In this document: piece by piece, positions 4,941-14,339 of the stretch | Layout of the letters: each line of letters opens with the position of its first letter | Position numbering within the stretch: the first letter of the stretch is position 1 | Source of the DNA: a virus | Reading direction: 5' to 3' (one strand) | Length of the DNA: 51,399 bases | IMG/VR virus record: IMGVR_UViG_3300017950_000010 | Coordinates: 1-51,399 of that record | Notes under the pieces: generated by a model | The model's input: only the letters and a program-made list of their open reading frames with translations | Told to the model about the DNA's origin: nothing | Database searches by the model: none | Position numbers and translations under genes: made by a program

Positions 4941-6803
4941 ATGGACACATATCAAAAATTTATTCACCTCTCACGTTACGCTCGTTGGGATGAAGAAACA
5001 CAAAAACGAGAGAGTTGGGAAGAAACGGTTACGCGCTACTTAAATTATTGGGGCGACCGTTTGAGCCAAGAAGATTACTCCGAACTTTACAAAGCGATTC
5101 ACTCAATGGAAGTAATGCCTTCTATGCGTTGTCTTTGGAGTGCTGGCGAAGCCCTCCAGAAGAATAACGTAGCAGGCTTTAACTGCTCATTTCTAGCTGT
5201 AGATTCCCCACGAGCCTTCGATGAAGCACTTTATATTCTAGCCAGCGGTACTGGTGTAGGCTTTAGTGTCGAAGCTAAGTTTGTGTCTAAGTTACCTATC
5301 GTAAACGATACTTTCACTCAAACCGAACGGGAGATTGTAGTTGGCGACTCTAAAGAAGGCTGGGCAAAAGCCATCCGAAAACAAATTGCCGACCTATATC
5401 TTGGTCAAGTACACCAGTGGGACTACTCAAAGGTACGACCCGCAGGAGCTCGGCTTAAGACGATGGGAGGACGGGCCAGCGGTCCTGAGCCTCTTATGGA
5501 CCTCATGGGTTTCATCGATAGAACTTTTAAAGGAGCCTCTGGACGAAAGCTAAATCCGATTGAATGCCATGACATCATGTGCAAGATTGGTGAGATTATT
5601 GTCGTTGGCGGTGTACGCCGGAGCGCTATGATTTCGCTTTCAGACCTTGGAGACCCTCAAATACGTGACGCTAAAAGCGGTAACTGGTGGGAACACTACG
5701 GTCATCGGGCACTAGCTAATAATAGTGCTTGCTACGAAGTAAAACCGGATATGGAGACTTTCCTAAATGAATGGACCGCCCTTGTCAAAAGTAAATCGGG
5801 AGAGAGAGGCATATTTTCGCGCGTTGCAGCTCAAGCAAAAGCGAGAGAGAATGGCCGCAGGGAGTCTGATTGGGACTTCGGAACAAACCCTTGCTCAGAA
5901 ATTATTCTGCGACCAAATCAATTCTGTAACTTATCGGAGGTAGTCGCTCGTGAAAAAGATACGAAAGCTAGCCTCAAGCGCAAAGTACGGTTGGCAACAA
6001 TTCTTGGCACACTACAAGCAACGCTTACGGACCTTCCCTACTTGCGAGCAGTGTGGAAACGCAATACTGCCGAAGAGTCACTGCTCGGAGTGTCTCTCAC
6101 CGGAATCCAGGATTGCCCCCTCCTCCATAACCCAGACGCGAAACTCCTGAAGGAAATGAAAGATGTTGCTATCGAAACAAATAAGGAATGGGCTGAGAAA
6201 TTGGGAATCCCCCAGAGTGCAGCTATCACTTGTATTAAGCCATCCGGTACTGTTTCGCAGCTTGTCAATTCTGCATCAGGTATACACGGGCGTTTTTCTC
6301 CGTATTACATTCGTACTGTGCGACAAGATAACAAGGACCCTATCACTGATTTCTTAAAAGATTCAGGGGTTCCAAACGAACCTTGCGCTATGAAACCGAA
6401 TAGTACTACTATCTTCAGTTTCCCCATTAAGTCTCCAGAAGGAGCCATTCTAGCTAACGAACAACCAGCCCTCGAACAACTTGAGAACTGGAAGAACTTT
6501 GCAGTGAACTGGTGTGAACATAAACCATCAGTAACCATTTACGTCAAAGACGAAGAGTGGTTGGAAGTTGGAGCTTGGGTTTATAGTAACTTCGAAATTT
6601 GTTCTGGCATTTCATTTCTCCCTTACAGCGATCATACGTATGCACAAGCACCGTATCAAGATTGTTCTGAAGAGGATTATGAAGCAGCCTTTGCAGCTTT
6701 CCCCTCCCAAATTAATTTTGGGGACCTCGTTAATTACGAAAAAGAAGATAACACGGAAGGCGCTCAAACACTTGCATGTGTAGCGGGGGCTTGTGAAATT
6801 TAA
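4941..6803 (+). CDS. nrdJ: Adenosylcobalamin-dependent (class II) ribonucleotide reductase, monomeric type
   Basis: 620 aa. It converts ribonucleotides to deoxyribonucleotides with a B12-generated thiyl radical. Diagnostic residues are visible. NCSFLAVDSP near the N-terminus carries the first redox cysteine, followed by ASGTGVGFSV. The active site is NPCSEIILRPNQFCNLSEV, holding Asn, the radical Cys, Glu and a second Cys 11 residues on. The C-terminal redox pair is ACVAGACEI (two Cys, 5 apart). This matches the monomeric Lactobacillus-type enzyme, somewhat shorter than its roughly 740 residues. It needs B12 from the host, a trait seen in marine podoviruses. It follows glutaredoxin and directly abuts the 2OG oxygenase gene. 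Confidence 0.92.
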   Translation: MDTYQKFIHLSRYARWDEETQKRESWEETVTRYLNYWGDRLSQEDYSELYKAIHSMEVMPSMRCLWSAGEALQKNNVAGFNCSFLAVDSPRAFDEALYILASGTGVGFSVEAKFVSKLPIVNDTFTQTEREIVVGDSKEGWAKAIRKQIADLYLGQVHQWDYSKVRPAGARLKTMGGRASGPEPLMDLMGFIDRTFKGASGRKLNPIECHDIMCKIGEIIVVGGVRRSAMISLSDLGDPQIRDAKSGNWWEHYGHRALANNSACYEVKPDMETFLNEWTALVKSKSGERGIFSRVAAQAKARENGRRESDWDFGTNPCSEIILRPNQFCNLSEVVAREKDTKASLKRKVRLATILGTLQATLTDLPYLRAVWKRNTAEESLLGVSLTGIQDCPLLHNPDAKLLKEMKDVAIETNKEWAEKLGIPQSAAITCIKPSGTVSQLVNSASGIHGRFSPYYIRTVRQDNKDPITDFLKDSGVPNEPCAMKPNSTTIFSFPIKSPEGAILANEQPALEQLENWKNFAVNWCEHKPSVTIYVKDEEWLEVGAWVYSNFEICSGISFLPYSDHTYAQAPYQDCSEEDYEAAFAAFPSQINFGDLVNYEKEDNTEGAQTLACVAGACEI

Positions 6804-7325
6804 ATGATTAAGAAATATCCTTTTAAAATTGAAGAAGAGACTAAACTTCTTTTAGAAAGTAAAGTGATGTCTTATTTAAAAACTACTTGTACCACTGAAC
6901 TTCATAATATTTCTATCTTAAATGATTTTCCTTTAGTATTATCTCAATTAAAAGAAGTTTTAAAAGAATATACTAAAGGTTTTAATTTCGATTTTCTATT
7001 AACGAAATCTTGGGGGATGCTACTTACACCTTCTACGCCGGACACGATATTACATTCTCATGGTTATTGCAATTTTTCTTTTGTATTTTATACTAAGAAA
7101 GAAGAAGGTTCAAATATTGTTTTTAAAGATTTAAATCATATTCATTTTGAAGTTCCCGCTGGAGAAGACGAAATTATTGTCTTCCCATCTTACTTACCTC
7201 ATTACATTAGAGGTAATAATAAAGAGACAAGAATTTCTTTTGCGGGAGATATCCTAGTCACTGCGTTAAAAAAAGAGAATCATTCAGAATTTTTAACGCC
7301 AGTTGAAACTTGGATTAAACTTTAA
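6804..7325 (+). CDS. 2OG-Fe(II) oxygenase family protein (173 aa)
   Basis: Residues around 95-155 hold the double-stranded beta-helix features. LHSHGYCNFSFVFYT gives the first metal histidines region. SNIVFKDL and a proline-glycine turn (VPAGEDEIIVFPSYLPHYI) carry the distal histidine. NKETRISFAGDI has the 2OG-binding arginine. This pattern matches the phage 'putative 2OG-Fe(II) oxygenase' group common in marine viruses; substrates are generally unknown. The gene starts immediately after the reductase stop with no clear ribosome site. It is much richer in A/T at third positions than its neighbours, which suggests separate acquisition. Confidence 0.75.
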   Translation: MIKKYPFKIEEETKLLLESKVMSYLKTTCTTELHNISILNDFPLVLSQLKEVLKEYTKGFNFDFLLTKSWGMLLTPSTPDTILHSHGYCNFSFVFYTKKEEGSNIVFKDLNHIHFEVPAGEDEIIVFPSYLPHYIRGNNKETRISFAGDILVTALKKENHSEFLTPVETWIKL

Positions 7326-7377
7326 TAAATATGAATTCTTACGGGCCGTTTCTAAGTTAAAAATAAGGAGCCGAATA

Positions 7378-7995
7378 ATGTTTAGATTAATAATTATTTG
7401 GCTCCTCTCAATTAATTTAGCTTTCGCTCAAAATGAACAGGTTGGAGATTTAAATACTAATACCCAAAATAGTACTGTCAACAGTAATAACCCTAGTACA
7501 AGCGAGACTATTAATTACAATGGACAAGGTTCCTCTTCGCAAATACCAGTTAACACTGCGGTATCTCCAAGCTATATGAGTAATGGATCTGATACTTGTC
7601 TCATTGGTTCTAGTGGTGGTGTTCAAGTTAATGTACTTGGAATCTCCGGTGGTTTTTATAGGCAAGACCCTGAGTGTAATCGGCGTAGAGACTCTAAGAC
7701 TCTGAAAGATTTAGGTATGAACATTGCAGCTATTGCGCTTATGTGTGAAGAAAAGGAAGTTTGGCTTTCCATGTTTAAAAGTGGAACACCCTGCCCAATA
7801 TCTATTAATGGTAAATTAATTGTAGGGAAAGCGGCGTATTACACTATGAAGAAAAATCCGGAAGTATTCATTCCAGATTACGAAGATAATGAGGATTACT
7901 ACAAATTAACTCTACAATTGGAGAAACCTAATGAAGAAAATTCTGATAGTAACCTTTCTATTTCTGAGCGCTACCGCACAAAGCTTCGCAAGTGA
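7378..7995 (+). CDS. Secreted or periplasmic protein with signal peptide (205 aa)
   Basis: ATG 7378 is chosen over an in-frame ATG at 7303 because ATAAGGAG precedes it and it begins with a clear signal peptide (MFRLIIIWLLSINLAFAQ) with an Ala-Phe-Ala cleavage site. The following 60 residues are Asn/Ser/Thr-rich and probably disordered. They are followed by a conserved-looking domain with SGGVQVNVLGISGGFYRQ, several cysteines (DPECNRRR, ALMCEEK, GTPCPIS) and a helical segment. The cysteines suggest disulphides in the periplasm. I recognise no function. Its 3' end overlaps the next gene, also secreted, by 65 nt. Confidence 0.75.
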   Translation: MFRLIIIWLLSINLAFAQNEQVGDLNTNTQNSTVNSNNPSTSETINYNGQGSSSQIPVNTAVSPSYMSNGSDTCLIGSSGGVQVNVLGISGGFYRQDPECNRRRDSKTLKDLGMNIAAIALMCEEKEVWLSMFKSGTPCPISINGKLIVGKAAYYTMKKNPEVFIPDYEDNEDYYKLTLQLEKPNEENSDSNLSISERYRTKLRK

Positions 7996-8695
7996 AATTG
8001 AAAACTTATTGAATATTAGTAAAACCCTTGCTAACAAGAAAAATCAAGCTCAATATCTTATGGGATACATCGATTACACTGGTCACTCAGGTGAAATCAT
8101 TGCTAATGATGGGATACTACCCTTATTAATTTCTCCTCAAGAACTTGAAGATTACAACGCTGCTTTAGAATCGGTTAAAAGCGCAGTTATTTATAATACG
8201 CAAATGCTTCTCCTAGATGCTCATGTAGATTCTATTGATAATATGCACAATGCTATTGATACTTTTTCGGATGCAGCACAAGAACTTGCAAAGCTTGATG
8301 CTGTAGTTTCTATTGCAGAACAAGCTAATACTATAGAACAAAAAGTAGAAGTTCAAAATTTTGTTAAAACAAATGACGTCGAAATTACGCAACAAGAAGT
8401 GGATAACTACAATAACTCACTTACGGAAGTTGTATCATACGCTCAACAAGCAGCTGGTTTCTTACAAGCTAGTATGAATACTGATATCACAACAACCGCC
8501 GACGCACAATTTGAATCTTTCAATACTAACACAGCTACAGTATCTGCTTCTTACTCTGCAGTAAATGATCAACTCTTGTTAGCTTGGGATAATGGTAGTA
8601 ATACTCTTTCATTCACAGATTACTTCTCTGCTAATTTTATTAGCCAAAGTGAACTTCTTGGAATGGGACAAAGTATTTATGATGGGCCACAATAA
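7931..8695 (+). CDS. Secreted helical protein with signal peptide (254 aa)
   Basis: It starts MKKILIVTFLFLSATAQSFA, a textbook signal peptide ending SFA/S. The mature part is largely helical with Gln/Asn/Ala-rich heptad-like runs (residues 90-170), suggesting a coiled coil. It ends with a beta/aromatic segment (FTDYFSANFISQSELLG). The start lies inside the end of the previous gene, so the two are coupled. With 7378-7995 it forms a pair of exported phage proteins expressed before the tail genes. They could modify the host surface (for example superinfection exclusion) or be virion parts matured in the periplasm. The function is unknown. Confidence 0.7.
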   Translation: MKKILIVTFLFLSATAQSFASEIENLLNISKTLANKKNQAQYLMGYIDYTGHSGEIIANDGILPLLISPQELEDYNAALESVKSAVIYNTQMLLLDAHVDSIDNMHNAIDTFSDAAQELAKLDAVVSIAEQANTIEQKVEVQNFVKTNDVEITQQEVDNYNNSLTEVVSYAQQAAGFLQASMNTDITTTADAQFESFNTNTATVSASYSAVNDQLLLAWDNGSNTLSFTDYFSANFISQSELLGMGQSIYDGPQ

Positions 8696-9090
8696 TGTCG
8701 ATTGAAGATACAGAACTAAAAATTGGCGCAGTAAAGCTTAGAGGCGTTTGGATTGCAATTGGTTTATCGATTTTAACTACGATGGGCGGTGGAGTCTGGG
8801 CGACAGCTGAATTTTACAATCGGATAACTGCTATGGAAGAAACTGTTGCGAATACTCCGGATACCAATAAGAAATTAACTGAACTCGGAATTAATTTAAA
8901 AACTATTATGGATAATCAAAAAGAATTGTTTGATATGAGAGATCGTATTTCGGCGGTTGAAAAATCTTCTGCTGAGAGCGTTATCTTAGTCGAACAATTT
9001 AAAGATAAGATTTCTAAACTAGACGCGATAAACCAAGATATAGATGACCTATGGAAAGGTTTAGACGCAGTTAGTAATCCATTAAACTAA
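8695..9090 (+). CDS. Membrane-anchored coiled-coil protein (131 aa)
   Basis: The start overlaps the previous stop as TAATG. About 15 polar residues precede one membrane helix (GVWIAIGLSILTTMGGGVWA, residues 18-37). The rest is a predicted coiled coil with regular hydrophobic spacing (TELGINLKTIMDNQ, MRDRISAVEK, EQFKDKISKLDAI). This N-in, periplasmic-coil layout resembles inner-membrane spanins and other phage lysis accessories, but no outer-membrane spanin lipoprotein is seen nearby. The assignment as i-spanin is therefore only a possibility. A structured non-coding RNA follows. Confidence 0.6.
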   Translation: MSIEDTELKIGAVKLRGVWIAIGLSILTTMGGGVWATAEFYNRITAMEETVANTPDTNKKLTELGINLKTIMDNQKELFDMRDRISAVEKSSAESVILVEQFKDKISKLDAINQDIDDLWKGLDAVSNPLN

Positions 9091-9099
9091 TAGAGATTA

Positions 9100-9230
9100 C
9101 CTTGGGCTGTGGTTAAGTAATAATAGCCCCAACGGAGCAGGCGTCGCGTTACGCCATTCGTTGTGAGTCGGAACACAACCGACCCGACAAGGGTTCCTAG
9201 GTATGAATGGAAACTGCCTACATAATTTAA
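9100..9230 (+). ncRNA. Unidentified structured RNA between two genes
   Basis: The 151-bp gap 9091-9241 is more GC-rich than its surroundings and packed with complementary segments. TTGGGCT (9102-9108) pairs with AGCCCCAA (9125-9132), and GGCGT (9140-9144) with ACGCC (9151-9155). TTGTG (9161-9165) pairs with CACAA (9174-9178). GTCGG (9167-9171) pairs with CCGAC (9179-9183), and GGAAC (9170-9174) with GTTCC (9193-9197). The last three pairings are mutually exclusive, so the RNA may switch between folds. It has no U-run like a terminator and no hammerhead core. It ends just before AAGGAG of the next gene and could be a riboswitch, ribozyme or small RNA. Confidence 0.5.
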
Positions 9231-9241
9231 GGAGATAAAAA

Positions 9242-9517
9242 ATGAGTATAACTTATCGCGGTGAAACTTTTAGTGGTTACAACATACCTAAACGTACCCC
9301 TAAACACCCAAAGAAAAGTCACGCAGTACTTGCTAAAGAAGGCGATACAGTTAAGCTTATTCGTTTTGGCGCTCAAGGGGTGAAAGGGGAAGGAAAGAAT
9401 CCTACCTCTAAAAAAGGTAAAGCCCGTAAAGCAGCCTATTACGCTCGTCACAACGCACAAGATTCGAGCCCTAGCAAGTTAAGTGCTCGCTATTGGTCTC
9501 ATAAAGTTAAATGGTAA
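9242..9517 (+). CDS. Conserved small basic phage protein (91 aa)
   Basis: Very basic, glycine-containing protein with FSGYNIPKRTPKHPKKSHAV near the start, then DTVKLIRFGAQGVKGEG, a Lys/Arg stretch (KKGKARKAAYYARH) and a C-terminal SARYWSHKVKW. I recognise this pattern (FG-x-QG, KARHA-like, A-x-YW-x-x-KVKW) from short uncharacterised proteins widespread in marine and other tailed phages. Their function is not known to me. Compact basic composition suggests nucleic-acid binding. AAGGAGAT precedes the start. The structured RNA directly upstream could regulate it. Confidence 0.75.
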   Translation: MSITYRGETFSGYNIPKRTPKHPKKSHAVLAKEGDTVKLIRFGAQGVKGEGKNPTSKKGKARKAAYYARHNAQDSSPSKLSARYWSHKVKW

Positions 9518-9521
9518 TATC

Positions 9522-9764
9522 ATGGCAATAATTAAACCCCCTATTACTAATAACGAAATGCAAGACTCTTGGTCGTTCAATACTACTTCACGCTTAGAAG
9601 ACATTGATGCTATTCTATCTTCTTTCAATCTTGAAACATGGACGATTGAAGAAGATAAGAGTGGAAAAATAATTTTTAATAAAAACGGCGTAACTAAAAT
9701 GCGTTTAGATAATTCTGGTAATCTTGAGATATCTGGTGTCTTAACTCAATCAGTAACATTCTAG
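9522..9764 (+). CDS. Small hypothetical protein before tail fibre (80 aa)
   Basis: I place the start at ATG 9522 ([16 protein letters not shown]), just after the previous stop; an upstream ATG at 9483 would overlap that gene. The protein ends with short repeated beta strands ([32 protein letters not shown]). This is the pattern seen in phage fibre or baseplate trimers where 'G-N-L-x-x-x-G-x-L' strands build a beta-prism. Together with its position 10 bp before the giant fibre gene this suggests a fibre-associated or fibre-attachment protein. The assignment is tentative. Confidence 0.6.
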   Translation: MAIIKPPITNNEMQDSWSFNTTSRLEDIDAILSSFNLETWTIEEDKSGKIIFNKNGVTKMRLDNSGNLEISGVLTQSVTF

Positions 9765-9774
9765 GAGAAGAACT

Positions 9775-12700
9775 ATGACTAAAACAAGAGATATGTCCAA
9801 TATCCTGAATGGGACTCAAACGTCTGTAAACGCTGATAAACTTGATGGGCAAGATTCTAATTTTTATCTTGATCACAATAATTTTGTCAATGCACCAGAG
9901 GCGGGAATTGATCTTACAGCACTTTCAGTTTCTATTGCTGCTGGCGCTGATACTTCTACTTTAGCTTATAATAACCTTACAGGTGTATTTACTTTTACAC
10001 CCCAAACAGTTACTGGGCAAACTCTTACTGAACTCAAGAATGATGCAGAAACAGCGGCAACAAATGCGGCAGGTTCTGCTACAGCGGCTAACTTAAGCTT
10101 TTTAGATTCTGAAGAACAAGCAGAACTTGCTAAAGACTGGGCAATCAAAGAGAATGTCCCAGTTGAGAACCAAGATTATTCTGCAAAGTACAATGCGGAT
10201 CTTGCTGCTTCAAGCGCAACTGCCGCTGCTAGTTCAGCTTCTAGTGCAGCCACCTCAGCTAATAATGCTAACACTTCAGCCTCAGAAGCTTCTGACGATG
10301 CTACTACTGCAAGTGAAGCGATTGTTACTGTTCAGGCTGCAGAAGCAAACACGTTAGCTTACAAAAATACTGCTCAAACAGCAGCTACTAATGCATCTAC
10401 AAGCGAATCTAATGCTTCAACTTCAGCTTCAAATGCTGCTTCCAGCGCTTCCGATGCGGCTACACAGGCTTCTGCGGCAGCTACAAGCGCAGCAAATGCT
10501 TCTGACTCAGAGTCTAACGCACTTATTTCAAAAAATAGTGCGGCTACTAGTGCAAGCAGTGCAGCTACTTCAGCTTCCAATGCTAGTACAAGTGCTTCTC
10601 AAGCATCTGCAAGTGCTACTGCAGCTTCTAATAGCGCTTCAGCTGCCTCTACTAGCGAAAGTAATGCTGATACAAGCGAGACTAATTCAGCTAGCAATGC
10701 GGCGGCTGCTTTAATAAGCGAGAATAATGCTTTAACTTCAGCAAACAATGCAGCTACTTCTGAAAGCAATGCGGCTAACTCAGCTTCTAATGCTAGCACG
10801 AGTGCCTCTCAAGCATCTGCGAGTGCTACTTCAGCATCCAACAGTGCTTCGGCTGCTTCTACTAGCGAAAGTAATGCAGCCACTTCAGAAAGCAACGCAG
10901 CTACTTCAGCAAGTAATGCCTCTACTTCAGCGAGTAATGCGTTGGCATCAGCTAACGCTGCAGCTACTAGTGAAAGTAATGCTGATACGAGCGAAACTAA
11001 TGCGGCCTCCAGTGCGGCGGCTGCTTTAGTAAGTGCAAATAATGCGTCTACCTCAGAAGGTAACGCTGCTGCTTCTGAAAGTAATGCTAACACTTATGCG
11101 AATAATGCATTTACAAGTGCTTCTAATGCATCTATTAGTGAGTCTAATGCATCGACAAGTGCGTCTAATGCAGCTACTTCAGAAAGCAATGCATCTACTT
11201 CAGCGAGTAATGCGGCTACCTCAGAAAGTAACGCATCGACAAGTGCAAGTGCAGCAGCTACTAGCGAAGCAAATGCTGCGGCTTCTTACGATAATTTCGA
11301 TGATCGTTACCTTGGTGCGAAAGCCTCGGCCCCCTCTGTAGATAACGATGGGGATGCATTAGTTACGGGTGCGTTATACTTTGATACGACCGATGGTTCT
11401 ATGAAAGTATATAATGGATCTACTTGGCTCGACGCTTACGCTTCTCTTAGCGGCGCGCTTATTGCTACGAATAATCTTGCAGATCTTTCGAATATTTCTA
11501 CTGCTAGGGATAATCTTGAATTAGGTTCGACGGACAACGTAACTTTTAATAAAGCTACTATTACGAATTCAATTCAGCTTGGTACGGGTGTAGGTCATCC
11601 TGCATATAGCCAAGGTCTTGTGTGGTATGATAACATCCATAAAACACTTAATTACTACAGTGACGATCCAAACGTAATTCACGAAATTGGTATTGAAGAA
11701 CATCAACGAGTTTATAACAGTACAGGTTCGACAATCTTAAAAGGTCAACCATTATATTTTAGTGGTAATTATACTGGAAATGGATTAGACGTACCTACAG
11801 TTGGTTTAGCTGACGCTACAGATGTTAATGCTTACAACGCGCAAGGACTAGCTGCTAGTGATATTTCAAATGACTCTTATGGTTACTGTATTATTGCAGG
11901 CCAGATTGATGGCTTAGATACATCAGGGCTTAGTGATGGGACAAACTTTTTTGTTGGCCTCACTCCTGGGGCAGTTCAAAATGCTTCCCCAACTTACCCT
12001 AATTACCCTATGTGTCTTGGTTGGGTTGTTAACTCAGATGCTACTGATGGTGTCCTTTTAGTTAATCAACAAAACCATTCAGTAAATTCTTTCCGAGTAC
12101 GGGCTGACGCACACATTGGTGCAGATCTTCAAGTTGATGGTAACTTAACAGTTCTTGGAACTACCACCTCAGTATCTACTGCGGATGTTACAGCGGGTTC
12201 TCCGATGTTCCGCCTTAATGAAGGTAACGCTATCGGGGAAGCTGGTACAACCTTTACGGGTACTGGTCTTGATGATGCTTTCTTTGCAGGTCACTTTACA
12301 GGAACTACTGCTACAACTTATTACGTTAAGATTGATGGCGTAGGTACAGGTACTGGCGGTGTAGATACGTTCGCAGTTTCTACAGATAACTTTGTTACAA
12401 CTTTTTCTTCAGCTAACGATATTACAGGTGACGCTCAATTAATTCATTCAGCAGATAATATTTCAGTTGAATTCGGCTCTACTACTGGTCACACACTTAA
12501 TGACCTTTGGTCTGGTACTGCCAGTCCTATTAATGTCGATACTGGTTATTGGAGCAACCGTAATACGGGAGCCTCAGGCGTCGGTTATACACATATAGGT
12601 ATTTGGTTTGACGTTACTGATGGTAAATGGAAATTAGTTGATGAGTACGATCCAGTACCAGATGGTACTATTGACGCTGCTCATGCTTCTTATAATACAG

Positions 12701-14307
12701 CTACCTTAGTTGCAAACTTAGAAGGCACTGTTGATGGTCGTAATATTACTACTGATGGTAATAAACTAGACAACATTGAAAATAACGCAGATGTAACTGA
12801 CTCAGCAAATGTTGGAACGGCCCTCACAGGGTTCTCTACTGGAACTGATGCAGCATCTACTGATTTAATTCCTTACTACGATGTCTCAGCTGGGGCATGG
12901 GAAAAAGGAACAATTTCCAATGTAGCCCTTCAAGGACCGACAGGACCTACAGGTCCAACAGGACCCCAAGGTATTCAAGGCATCCAAGGTGATACAGGTC
13001 CAACAGGACCTACCGGACCTACCGGACTTACAGGTAACACTGGGCCTACAGGACCTACTGGTTCACCTGGGGCTATTGGTCCTATCGGGCCTACTGGTCC
13101 TACAGGTTCTACGGGGCCTGCAGGGGCTGACGGAGACGATGGTGCTATTGGCCCACCAGGACCTACTGGTCCAACTGGTGCAGCTGGTCCTACAGGCCTT
13201 ACTGGTGATACTGGTGCAACTGGCCCTACTGGTCCAATCGGACCGACAGGACCTACTGGGCCTACTGGCGCTACAGGACCTGCAGGGGCTGATGGAGATG
13301 ATGGTGCAACTGGTCCTACTGGACCTACTGGACCTGCAGGCGCTGACGGAGTCGATGGTTCCCCAGGACCTACAGGACCTACTGGGCCAACGGGTCCCAC
13401 AGGGCCTACGGGACCTGCTGGACCTGCTGGACCCCCAGGGCCTACTGGTGCTGCGGGACCTACTGGTGCTACCGGCCCTACCGGCCCTACAGGACCTACT
13501 GGGCCTGTTGACTATAGTACAATTAATGCTCCTTGGACCTTATCGGGTGGAGGTTCAGTTTCTTGGTCTGGGGCTAACTTAACTTGGACACAAAGAATTA
13601 TTGCAATTCCTGTTAATAAGTCTTTAGGTTCTGCTGGTTATTTTGATATTGGTCCAGCATCAAATTTTAATATTCCTGCATGGAACGCTTTGTTTTATGT
13701 ACCGCCAAGTGGTGTAAGTAACGGGTATAACGCTGGATATATGGTTTTAAAGGCCTATACAGATAATCAAGTTATTGGAGCTAATTGGATTTTTATTGCG
13801 TCTCATAATGGGGACACAGCTACTCTACATTTTGCACCTGGCTTTACAAACATTCCAGCTGGTGGTACTTATAATTCTGGTGGTGATACTCGTTCTTGGA
13901 CAATTGGAACAAACTCAAATGCTCAAGTAAATTCACTTGGGGTTGGAACTACTCCTAGTGGTACTGCGGGTGAAATTAGAGCAACAAATAATATTACGGC
14001 TTACTACTCGGATGATCGATTAAAAACTCGTTTTGGAAATATCGATTCTCCCTTAGATAAAGTATCTAAGTTAAATGGTTTTTATTATGAAGCCAATGAT
14101 GTAGCGGTATCATTAGGATATAAGAAAGAAAAAGAAGTTGGTGTTTCTGCACAAGAAGTCCAAGCTATTCTTCCTGAAATTGTTGTTCCAGCACCTATCG
14201 ATGATAAGTATTTAACTGTTCGTTACGAAAAAATTGTTCCGCTCCTTATTGAAGCAATTAAAGAACTTAAAAGAGAAATAGAAGAACTAAAGGGGGCTGC
14301 TGAGTAG
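9775..14307 (+). CDS. Giant tail fibre with Ala/Ser repeats, collagen-like segment and S74 chaperone (1510 aa)
   Basis: Residues 1-120 form the virion-attachment part, with [18 protein letters not shown] and [12 protein letters not shown] segments often seen in fibres. Residues about 140-505 are an Ala/Ser/Asn repeat (TSASNA, TSESNA) expected to make a long trimeric coil. A globular region follows (about 510-1050). Residues about 1053-1245 are a collagen-like run of Gly-Pro-Thr triplets. A C-terminal receptor-binding domain comes next, then a Peptidase_S74 intramolecular chaperone. The S74 part has the Ser-Lys dyad in YYSDDRLK (Ser1412, Lys1417), so self-cleavage before Ser1412 should release about 99 residues. 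GGAGAAG precedes the start. Confidence 0.92.
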   Translation: MTKTRDMSNILNGTQTSVNADKLDGQDSNFYLDHNNFVNAPEAGIDLTALSVSIAAGADTSTLAYNNLTGVFTFTPQTVTGQTLTELKNDAETAATNAAGSATAANLSFLDSEEQAELAKDWAIKENVPVENQDYSAKYNADLAASSATAAASSASSAATSANNANTSASEASDDATTASEAIVTVQAAEANTLAYKNTAQTAATNASTSESNASTSASNAASSASDAATQASAAATSAANASDSESNALISKNSAATSASSAATSASNASTSASQASASATAASNSASAASTSESNADTSETNSASNAAAALISENNALTSANNAATSESNAANSASNASTSASQASASATSASNSASAASTSESNAATSESNAATSASNASTSASNALASANAAATSESNADTSETNAASSAAAALVSANNASTSEGNAAASESNANTYANNAFTSASNASISESNASTSASNAATSESNASTSASNAATSESNASTSASAAATSEANAAASYDNFDDRYLGAKASAPSVDNDGDALVTGALYFDTTDGSMKVYNGSTWLDAYASLSGALIATNNLADLSNISTARDNLELGSTDNVTFNKATITNSIQLGTGVGHPAYSQGLVWYDNIHKTLNYYSDDPNVIHEIGIEEHQRVYNSTGSTILKGQPLYFSGNYTGNGLDVPTVGLADATDVNAYNAQGLAASDISNDSYGYCIIAGQIDGLDTSGLSDGTNFFVGLTPGAVQNASPTYPNYPMCLGWVVNSDATDGVLLVNQQNHSVNSFRVRADAHIGADLQVDGNLTVLGTTTSVSTADVTAGSPMFRLNEGNAIGEAGTTFTGTGLDDAFFAGHFTGTTATTYYVKIDGVGTGTGGVDTFAVSTDNFVTTFSSANDITGDAQLIHSADNISVEFGSTTGHTLNDLWSGTASPINVDTGYWSNRNTGASGVGYTHIGIWFDVTDGKWKLVDEYDPVPDGTIDAAHASYNTATLVANLEGTVDGRNITTDGNKLDNIENNADVTDSANVGTALTGFSTGTDAASTDLIPYYDVSAGAWEKGTISNVALQGPTGPTGPTGPQGIQGIQGDTGPTGPTGPTGLTGNTGPTGPTGSPGAIGPIGPTGPTGSTGPAGADGDDGAIGPPGPTGPTGAAGPTGLTGDTGATGPTGPIGPTGPTGPTGATGPAGADGDDGATGPTGPTGPAGADGVDGSPGPTGPTGPTGPTGPTGPAGPAGPPGPTGAAGPTGATGPTGPTGPTGPVDYSTINAPWTLSGGGSVSWSGANLTWTQRIIAIPVNKSLGSAGYFDIGPASNFNIPAWNALFYVPPSGVSNGYNAGYMVLKAYTDNQVIGANWIFIASHNGDTATLHFAPGFTNIPAGGTYNSGGDTRSWTIGTNSNAQVNSLGVGTTPSGTAGEIRATNNITAYYSDDRLKTRFGNIDSPLDKVSKLNGFYYEANDVAVSLGYKKEKEVGVSAQEVQAILPEIVVPAPIDDKYLTVRYEKIVPLLIEAIKELKREIEELKGAAE
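10200..11290 (+). repeat. Degenerate Ala/Ser/Asn-coding repeat in tail fibre
   Basis: About 1.1 kb coding for imperfect 6-7 residue units of the TSASNA / TSESNA type, with codons varied between copies so that DNA identity is lower than protein identity. It is expected to form a long rod. Such regions expand and contract easily. Long reading frames on other strands here are products of the repeat. Confidence 0.85.
12934..13506 (+). repeat. Collagen-like Gly-X-Y repeat in tail fibre
   Basis: Roughly 190 residues of Gly-Pro-Thr-dominated triplets, interrupted by acidic units (GADGDDG) that recur three times and may register the triple helix. Collagen-like segments are known in phage fibres as flexible or rigid rods. 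They usually lack proline hydroxylation, yet two 2OG-Fe(II) oxygenase genes are present in this genome. Confidence 0.9.
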
Positions 14308-14316
14308 CAGTCCCCC
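14292..14316 (+). terminator. Strong hairpin at the tail fibre stop codon
   Basis: GGGGGCTGCT (14292-14301) pairs with AGCAGTCCCCC (14306-14316) around a GAGT loop that contains part of the fibre stop codon. It is followed by AATATTCC rather than a run of T. It is therefore likely a weak terminator or an mRNA-stabilising/processing hairpin separating fibre and adhesin messages. Confidence 0.5.
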
Positions 14317-14339
14317 AATATTCCCCTCGGAGATTTATT

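Noticed and set aside
9091-9241. tRNA, hammerhead or terminator in the gap before the 91-aa gene
   Set aside because: No cloverleaf arms, no CUGANGA/GAAA core and no U-tract; kept only as an unidentified structured RNA.
10374-11093. Long hydrophobic or Ala/Leu-rich frames opposite the tail fibre
   Set aside because: They arise from reading the Ala/Ser codon repeat on other frames; no ribosome sites, repetitive composition.
12975-13400. Antisense Gly-Pro-Val repeat protein opposite the collagen segment
   Set aside because: It is a mirror of the collagen-like repeat on the other strand and has no independent gene signals.
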